Part shown: in pieces, positions 34,394-39,068 of the stretch
Numbering within the stretch: the first letter of the stretch is position 1
How the letters are laid out: every line of letters starts with the position of its first letter
DNA from: Pedosphaera sp.
Lineage (GTDB): Bacteria > Verrucomicrobiota > Verrucomicrobiia > Limisphaerales > F1-12-MAGs170
Length of the DNA stretch: 39,068 nt
Direction of reading: 5' to 3'
NCBI GenBank assembly: GCA_009695275.1
Contig: SIBF01000017.1
Coordinates: forward strand, 1-39,068
Made by a program: the position numbers and the translations under genes
Notes under the pieces: generated by a model
Seen by the model: the letters and a program-made list of their open reading frames with translations, nothing else
Told to the model about the DNA's origin: nothing
Databases searched by the model: none

Positions 34394-35218
34394 GTGATTC
34401 CTCTCGAAGACAATTTCAACGATGTCATTGGCAAAGCGCAACGCGGGCTCAAGCTCAGTGACGAACAACTTTCCATCGCGGCGGCAGTGGGCGTGGAGCA
34501 GATTACGCGGGTCAAGGGCGGGGAGTTTGACGAGCCCGTCCTGCGCAAACTGGCTCCGGCGCTCAAGCTTGCAGCGAACTCCCTCGTTGCGCATGGGCGC
34601 AAAGCCTGGCGGCCAAAGCCTTCGGGAGAGATTCCCGGCTTCGCCGCCTTCAACACGCCGTTCGAGGACATGACAGTGAATTCCTACCTCGTGTGGGATC
34701 AGACCTCGAAAGAAGCCGTCGCTTTTGACACCGGTGCGACTGCCGGGCCGATGCTTCAAGCGGCGAAAGAGCGCGGCCTCGCCATCAAGCTCATCTTGCT
34801 CACTCATACCCACCTTGACCACGTGATGGATCTCGCCCGTTTGAAAAAGGAGACCGGCGCGAATTCCTGCGTTGGAGCTGATGAAAACTTTTCGGACGCG
34901 GAGAGTTTCCAGGCGGGAAAGACCTTTATGATCGGCAGCTTGAAGATCCAGACACGCCAGACGGCGGGACACGCACGAGGAGGAATCACCTACCTGGTTT
35001 CCGGCTTGTCGCGTCCGCTGGCAGTTGTGGGTGATGCGTTGTTCGCCAGTTCCATGGGCGGTGGACAGATTTCTTACGATCAGGCATTGAGCACCAACCG
35101 CCAGAATCTCTTCACTCTCCCGGACGATACCGTTGTCTGTCCCGGCCACGGGCCGCTGACAACCATCGGTGAAGAAAAGTTGAACAATCCCTTCTATCCT
35201 GAATTTCAGAAACCGTAG
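34394..35218 (+). CDS. Metallo-beta-lactamase-fold hydrolase with N-terminal HTH-like domain
   Basis: A 274-residue two-part protein. Residues 8-60 (VIGKAQRGLKLSDEQLSIAAAVGVEQITRVKGG, then LRKLAPALKL) resemble an XRE-type helix-turn-helix domain. From about 75 on it is a metallo-beta-lactamase-fold hydrolase of the glyoxalase II/persulfide dioxygenase kind, with HTHLDH (138-143), TAGHARGG, VVGDALF and VCPGHGPLT providing the metal ligands. The GTG at 34394 is preferred over the TTG at 34358 because the HTH-like part begins directly after it. The substrate is unknown; the HTH may serve DNA binding or be only a structural cap. It may be co-transcribed with the dehydrogenase 83 bp downstream. 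Confidence 0.82.
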   Translation: MIPLEDNFNDVIGKAQRGLKLSDEQLSIAAAVGVEQITRVKGGEFDEPVLRKLAPALKLAANSLVAHGRKAWRPKPSGEIPGFAAFNTPFEDMTVNSYLVWDQTSKEAVAFDTGATAGPMLQAAKERGLAIKLILLTHTHLDHVMDLARLKKETGANSCVGADENFSDAESFQAGKTFMIGSLKIQTRQTAGHARGGITYLVSGLSRPLAVVGDALFASSMGGGQISYDQALSTNRQNLFTLPDDTVVCPGHGPLTTIGEEKLNNPFYPEFQKP

Positions 35219-35301
35219 TCGGTCGGACAAAGCGCGTCTGCGCGTAACGAACAACCCGGCTGCTCCCAACCATCAACGTAAATCATCAACTCACAAAACT
35301 T

Positions 35302-36213
35302 ATGGCAGAACGTATCGGAATCGTCGGAGTAGGACGCATGGGCGCCAACATGGCGCGCCGCCTCAAGGAAGTCGGCTACCCTGTCACCGCCGTGTATGAC
35401 GTGCGGGCCGAAGCCGCTCAGGCCATCGCAAGCGAGCTGGGCTGCGAGGCCGCTGTTACACTGGCACGCGTCACTGATCTCTCGGATGTCGTCATCACCG
35501 TCGTCACGGACGACAAATCAATGCAGCGCATCTACACGGACAAGCGGGACAACTTGCTGGAGGGTGCCGCCGCCGGCAAGGTCTTCATCAATTGCGCCAC
35601 GATTTCGCCCAAGGTTCACGTCGAAGTCGAAAAGCTGGCCAGGAAGGCGAAAGCCATGACGATCGAGGGCTGCATGGCTTCAAGCATCAACCAGGCACGC
35701 CAGGGCACCCTTTACCTCATGTGCGGCGGCACCGAACAAGCCTTCAACCGTGCCAAACCGATCCTGGAAAAACTGAGCGACGAAGGAAAACTCCTCCGTT
35801 ACATCGGCGCTGCTGGCAAAGCCGCGCAAGTCAAGGCGCTCGTCAACATGGTCATGAACATTAATACCGCCGGCCTCGCAGAGGGTCTCGGTCTTGGCGC
35901 CGCCCTGGGACTTGATCTGAAGGTGTTGATGGAAGTCTTCTCCCAAACGGGAGCCAACTCGCGTGTGCTTGCGACGGATGGCGAAGACATGCTTAACCGC
36001 GACCACTCCTGTTTCTTCTCCGCTTCACACGCCGCCAAGGATTCTGGCATCGCCTTGTCGCTGGCGAAGGAAAAGAAGTTGGATGTGCCCCTCGCCGCCG
36101 CAGCCCTGAAGCAATTCTCCAAAATGGTGAAACTGGGGTTGGGCGAACTGGACAAATCGGGAATTGCGGAGCTGACGTTCAAAGGACGAGGTCCCAAAGG
36201 AAAGAAGAAGTAA
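35302..36213 (+). CDS. NAD(P)-dependent beta-hydroxyacid dehydrogenase
   Basis: A 303-residue protein of the 3-hydroxyisobutyrate dehydrogenase family. The N-terminal Rossmann motif is GIVGVGRMGANMARRL (residues 5-20), followed by VVITVVTDDKSM. The substrate-binding signature reads EGCMASSINQARQGTLYLMCGG, where most members have DAPVSGG-x-x-A-x-x-G. The catalytic lysine lies in GAAGKAAQVKALVNMVMN, with the usual Lys-x3-Asn spacing. The C-terminal helical domain ends with a Lys-rich tail. Substrates of this family include 3-hydroxyisobutyrate, tartronate semialdehyde and glyoxylate; the altered substrate motif prevents a finer call. An intrinsic-terminator-like hairpin follows 33 bp after the stop. 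Confidence 0.9.
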   Translation: MAERIGIVGVGRMGANMARRLKEVGYPVTAVYDVRAEAAQAIASELGCEAAVTLARVTDLSDVVITVVTDDKSMQRIYTDKRDNLLEGAAAGKVFINCATISPKVHVEVEKLARKAKAMTIEGCMASSINQARQGTLYLMCGGTEQAFNRAKPILEKLSDEGKLLRYIGAAGKAAQVKALVNMVMNINTAGLAEGLGLGAALGLDLKVLMEVFSQTGANSRVLATDGEDMLNRDHSCFFSASHAAKDSGIALSLAKEKKLDVPLAAAALKQFSKMVKLGLGELDKSGIAELTFKGRGPKGKKK

Positions 36214-36246
36214 CACAGCTCCTTTTACGACGACCGGGATGAGTTC

Positions 36247-36275
36247 AAAGCGGCGCCATTTCAGCGCCGCTTTTT
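36247..36275 (+). terminator. Intrinsic terminator-like hairpin between the dehydrogenase gene and lspA
   Basis: AAAGCGGCGC (36247-36256) and its exact complement (36264-36273) form a 10-bp GC-rich stem with a seven-base loop, followed by a T-run (TTTTT at 36271-36275). This is a textbook rho-independent terminator for the upstream gene. It ends only 16 bp before the lspA start codon. Confidence 0.88.
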
Positions 36276-36291
36276 CTTCCGCTGACATTGA

Positions 36292-36807
36292 ATGAAATTA
36301 AACCCAGCAAAACTGATGATTACGGTGGCCTTGGCGGTGGTTGCCCTGGATCAACTGACCAAGCTGCTTGTTCTCCGGTTGCTGGGTTATGCCCAGGAAC
36401 GAATCGTGATCGAGGGCTTCTTCAAGTTCGTCCACTGGGGCAATACTGGCGCCGCGTGGAGTCTGTTCCGCGACCACAACGGCATCCTGGCGCTGATTTC
36501 GATAGTCGCGCTCGTGGTTCTGGTTGCGACCCGGCATCATTTCCACGCAGGCACAACGCTTGGAAGGCTCGCTCTGGGACTCCTGTTTGGTGGGATCGTC
36601 GGCAACTTCATCGACCGCATCTCACGGAAGCACGTCATCGATTTCATCTACTTTTACATCAATCAACGAGGTGGTGGCGAAGTGGGTTTTCCTGCATTCA
36701 ACGTCGCCGATAGCGCCATTTGTATCGGGGTCGGGCTGCTCTTTCTGCTCTCCTGGTCCGCGCAAGAGCCGACGCGGACGCCCACATCCATCAACAAACC
36801 CGGCTGA
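36292..36807 (+). CDS. lspA: Lipoprotein signal peptidase (signal peptidase II)
   Basis: LspA is an inner-membrane aspartic protease that removes signal peptides from lipoproteins. The 171-residue product has the family pattern: ALDQLTKLL near the N-terminus, the GNTGAAWSLF loop, the first catalytic aspartate in GGIVGNFIDRISRKHVIDFI, and the second in FPAFNVADSAICIGVGLLFL. Four transmembrane helices are expected. The ATG at 36292 matches the family start. Its leader is unusual, because a strong terminator-like hairpin ends 16 bp upstream. miaA follows 39 bp after its stop. Confidence 0.95.
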   Translation: MKLNPAKLMITVALAVVALDQLTKLLVLRLLGYAQERIVIEGFFKFVHWGNTGAAWSLFRDHNGILALISIVALVVLVATRHHFHAGTTLGRLALGLLFGGIVGNFIDRISRKHVIDFIYFYINQRGGGEVGFPAFNVADSAICIGVGLLFLLSWSAQEPTRTPTSINKPG

Positions 36808-36846
36808 GCCCCGTGCATTGAGCAGCCGCACCAAGGCTCGTTCCGA

Positions 36847-37773
36847 ATGCCTGATCCCATCTTTATATGCGGCCCCACCGCCAGCGGCAAGTCGGCGCTG
36901 GCAATCCAATTCGCGCTTCGGCTTTGTGGCGAGATCATCTCCGTTGACTCGATGCAGGTTTATCGGGGAATGGATCTCGGAACTGCCAAACCCACAGCGG
37001 CCGAACGAGCACTCGCCCCACACCATCTGGTGGACATCCTGGAGCTGGAAGAAGCATTCGATGCAGCGAAGTTCGTTGAGTTCGCCAGGCGGGCGGAAGC
37101 GGGCATCACCGAACGGGGTCGCAGACCGATTTACTGCGGCGGGACCGGTTTCTATTTCAAGGCGCTTCTGGAAGGCGTTGGAAATGCCCCGCCAGGAAAT
37201 CCAGTCCTGCGCGGTGAAATTGAGAAGATTCCCCTCTCAATGTTGCTGGCCGAACTGGAGCAAACCGACCCGGTTACTTTTTCCAGGATCGACCGGCAAA
37301 ATCCCCGCCGCGTCGTGCGGGCGATCGAAGTGATTCGCTTGACAGGAAAACCCTTCTCCGCGCAGCAGGCAGCTTGGAAAGTCAAAACCGATCCCAACGG
37401 GCAGCCAGCCTCGCGGCCTTTATTATTCGGCCTCCGGCGAAGCGACACCGATCTCCGGGAACGAATCGCACACCGCGTCAACACAATGTTTGAGGGAGGA
37501 TTAGTGGCTGAAACCGAGCGGCTGATGGGTCTGGGCCTTTCAACCAACCCGACCGCCATGCAGGCCATTGGCTACCGACAGGTGATCGAGCATCTCCGGG
37601 GTGAGCGTTCATTCGCCGACACCATCAGCCTTGTGAAGACAAAGACGTGGCAGTTCGCCCGGCGACAAATGACATGGTTCCGGCGGCAATTGCCCGTTCG
37701 GTGGATTGAAATCCCGGCAGGAGAAATAGGCGACGATGTGATCGCCGAAGTGACCCGGCAGGCCAACGAGTAA
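36847..37773 (+). CDS. miaA: tRNA dimethylallyltransferase
   Basis: MiaA transfers a dimethylallyl group to A37 of tRNAs that read codons beginning with U. The 308-residue protein has the P-loop GPTASGKS (9-16), the motif ISVDSMQVYRGMDLGTAKPT, HHLVDILELEEAFDAAKFVE, YCGGTGFYFKALLEG, NPRRVVRAIEVI and the C-terminal FARRQMTWFRR. The length is normal for the family. The partner methylthiotransferase MiaB is not in this window; the RimO gene at 22063 is its paralogue and acts on S12, not tRNA. It probably shares a transcript with lspA. Confidence 0.96.
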   Translation: MPDPIFICGPTASGKSALAIQFALRLCGEIISVDSMQVYRGMDLGTAKPTAAERALAPHHLVDILELEEAFDAAKFVEFARRAEAGITERGRRPIYCGGTGFYFKALLEGVGNAPPGNPVLRGEIEKIPLSMLLAELEQTDPVTFSRIDRQNPRRVVRAIEVIRLTGKPFSAQQAAWKVKTDPNGQPASRPLLFGLRRSDTDLRERIAHRVNTMFEGGLVAETERLMGLGLSTNPTAMQAIGYRQVIEHLRGERSFADTISLVKTKTWQFARRQMTWFRRQLPVRWIEIPAGEIGDDVIAEVTRQANE

Positions 37774-38007
37774 CACGTTCTCATCTCGGGTGGTCACTCC
37801 GCCGGAATTTGCCTGGGTTCTTTCTTTTCTCCGAGGGGTATTGCCTTCAGCCGCATCCTATAGGTGAAATCTCGCGGCACGCAGACGCCGCAGCCAAAAC
37901 AAAGCGACAAACGGATGCCCTATGCGCTGTAAAACCGGTTCCAATCATCTCTGCTGCGCTCTGCTTACGGATTGCCGCGAATTACAGTAGAGGGAAGCAT
38001 CTGCTCC

Positions 38008-38262
38008 ATGAAGATTGAACCGACAACACGGCACGAGCTCTACATCAATGAGAAGGTCAAGAGCGGCGCCTACGGTTCGCCGGATGAGGTCGTGCGGGAA
38101 GGATTGCGCCTGCTGGAGGCCGGAGACGAACTCACGCGGCGCATTGCGTGGCTTCAAACAGAAGTGGAGAAGGGCTTCGATGGATCGACCACACCTTGGA
38201 CTTCCAATGACACGGATCGCGTCCGACAACTCGTGGTTCACCGGGCCTGGAGGAGCCGTTGA
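38008..38262 (+). CDS. ParD-like antitoxin (ribbon-helix-helix)
   Basis: An 84-residue protein beginning at ATG 38008, after a GAGGGAAG sequence. Residues 1-45 (HELYINEKVKSGAYGSPDEVVREGLRLLEA) match the ParD/CopG-type ribbon-helix-helix N-terminus, including the GxYGSxxEVVREGLRLLE pattern; the following helix (LTRRIAWLQTEVEKGFDGS) is the toxin-contact region. The last 20 residues do not resemble the usual tail. The 234-bp gap after miaA holds no other gene. Its TGA overlaps the TTG start of the next gene (TTGA), so the antitoxin and toxin are translationally linked. Confidence 0.82.
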   Translation: MKIEPTTRHELYINEKVKSGAYGSPDEVVREGLRLLEAGDELTRRIAWLQTEVEKGFDGSTTPWTSNDTDRVRQLVVHRAWRSR

Positions 38263-38570
38263 CTCCAGTCGCCAAGAGCGCGCCATTCGAATGGGGCTTC
38301 GAACGAACGTGGGGCACTCCAGTTGTGCGACGCAAACCCGTCCGCAGCGAGGCGATTTGTCGAGTCCGTGGACGGGCGGTGAAGTTGTTGGCGCAGCACC
38401 CTGAGATTGGCCCCGTCTGGCGTTACGGAAATCCGAATCATCCAACCCGATACCTGCTTGTGCCTGGCTTTCACAACTACCTGATTTTCTATCGCTACGA
38501 GGACAAGGAAGTGCGGCTGGGGCACCTGCTGTATGGTGCTCAAGACTTGGGAGACGTGCTCGGAGATTGA
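38259..38570 (+). CDS. ParE/RelE-family toxin with an apparent frame-disturbed centre
   Basis: A 103-residue ORF starting at a TTG that overlaps the antitoxin stop. From residue 40 it is clearly ParE-like (AVKLLAQHPEIG, LLVPGFHNYLIFYRYED, LLYGAQDLGDVLGD). Residues 19-39 (TPVVRRKPVRSEAICRVRG) do not fit, but the +1 frame over 38314-38376 reads LQLCDANPSAARRFVESVDG, which is exactly the expected ParE helix (NPxAAxRFxExV). One extra G in the GGGG at 38311-38314 and one missing G in the GGG at 38374-38376 would restore a normal toxin, so two compensating indels are likely, by mutation or by sequencing error. Toxin activity is doubtful if the sequence is right. Confidence 0.72.
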   Translation: MTPVAKSAPFEWGFERTWGTPVVRRKPVRSEAICRVRGRAVKLLAQHPEIGPVWRYGNPNHPTRYLLVPGFHNYLIFYRYEDKEVRLGHLLYGAQDLGDVLGD

Positions 38571-38902
38571 TAAAGACGGTGGCGAAGAAGCTATTACTCA
38601 TCGTACACGACCCGGAGAAATACCAGCGCGTATTCTCGTTCGACTTCGGTATTTGGCTGGACCTGACTGGCGGGCGACGAAATGGCTGGAACGTGGATGA
38701 CGTGTCGAAGAACGACTTCACGCCGGACGAGATCGAAGCGAGCGTCCGGGAAGCCCTTCACATCGCCGACGAGTATGTGTCGGTCTCTTCCAAGACGCCA
38801 CGCTGGTGGTCGGCGGAAGGTAAACCCGTGAAGCTGCCACAAGCCTACGACGCTGCGCTGAGGCGGGCGCGCGGGGAGCAAACGGGACACACACGGCCAT
38901 AG
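38567..38902 (+). CDS. Unknown protein, third gene of the ParDE-like operon
   Basis: A 111-residue protein. I do not recognise the family. The start is probably the TTG at 38567, which overlaps the toxin stop (TTGA), or the GTG at 38579. The N-terminus is basic and hydrophobic (VAKKLLLIVHDPEKY), the middle is aromatic and acidic (VFSFDFGIWLDLTGGRRNGWNVDDVSKNDF), and a helix follows (DEIEASVREALHIADEYVS). The tail is Arg/Gly-rich. There is no signal peptide or transmembrane helix. The consistent 4-bp overlaps of the three ORFs indicate a single operon, so it may be a third component or an unrelated hitchhiker. Confidence 0.55.
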   Translation: MIKTVAKKLLLIVHDPEKYQRVFSFDFGIWLDLTGGRRNGWNVDDVSKNDFTPDEIEASVREALHIADEYVSVSSKTPRWWSAEGKPVKLPQAYDAALRRARGEQTGHTRP

Positions 38903-39068
38903 CAATTAATGGGGTGGCCCACTCCACACCTCAGAAGAATGGGGGTCTGGTGAAAAAACAGTGGCGAGTTGAAATCCCGGTGATCGGAACGGTTTTGAGT
39001 CGGGCGGCCGGAAGGGGGCGCGGGGGCGGCACGCGTTGCGGAGCAGTGTGCAGGAGGGGCTCAGGGGA
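38903..39068. other. Non-coding or partial right edge
   Basis: This GC-rich tail shows no recognisable coding sequence. A frame from GTG 38950 stays open to the window end but yields only 39 Arg/Gly-rich residues that resemble nothing known to me. Confidence 0.4.

Overview
The window reads as a chromosomal segment of a GC-rich Gram-negative bacterium of the Planctomycetes-Verrucomicrobia group, most likely a Verrucomicrobiota member of the Pedosphaera/Limisphaerales kind. This is inferred from gene content: a PSCyt1/DUF1549/DUF1553 protein followed by a DUF1501 protein, a planctomycete-type ECF sigma factor, a PQQ-like propeller protein, an mcsA-mcsB-clpC cluster, and many palindromic intergenic repeats. 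No rRNA, tRNA, CRISPR array, phage or transposase gene was recognised.

Layout. 1-1506: an ECF sigma factor on the minus strand, then two abutting palindromic elements. 1507-10269 (+): a halogenase-like flavoprotein, a secreted amidohydrolase, a cytochrome-type DUF1549/DUF1553 protein, a VapBC toxin-antitoxin pair, a DUF1501 protein and a WD40-like protein. The VapBC pair sits between two genes that are normally adjacent and is bounded by a 23-bp direct duplication of their junction. 10369-12275: rsmI (-) and a class IV aminotransferase (+). 12557-17144 (+): mcsA, mcsB and clpC (arginine-phosphorylation protein quality control), then a zinc-ribbon membrane protein. 17246-21874 (-): a PQQ-like propeller protein, a membrane dipeptidase, an SDR oxidoreductase and an AIM24-family protein, with palindromic repeats in the gaps. 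22063-25670 (+): rimO, a GNAT acetyltransferase, pgsA and pgpA (successive steps of phosphatidylglycerol synthesis). 25882-29588 (-): trxB, a rhodanese, hisB, then an ECF sigma factor, its putative membrane anti-sigma factor and a secreted protein. 29779-33115 (+): a MacAB-like efflux system. 33272-37773 (+): a phytase-esterase-like propeller, an HTH/metallo-beta-lactamase fusion, a beta-hydroxyacid dehydrogenase, lspA and miaA. 38008-38902 (+): a ParDE-like pair plus an unknown gene, joined by 4-bp overlaps; the toxin gene appears to carry two compensating frameshifts.

Most genes are ordinary housekeeping or lineage-typical genes. The most unusual signals are the direct-repeat-bounded VapBC cassette, a palindromic repeat inserted in frame in the DUF1553 gene, the two abutting structured elements at 979-1334, and the frame-disturbed ParE-like toxin. 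All functions come from reading motifs in the translations; no database search was possible.
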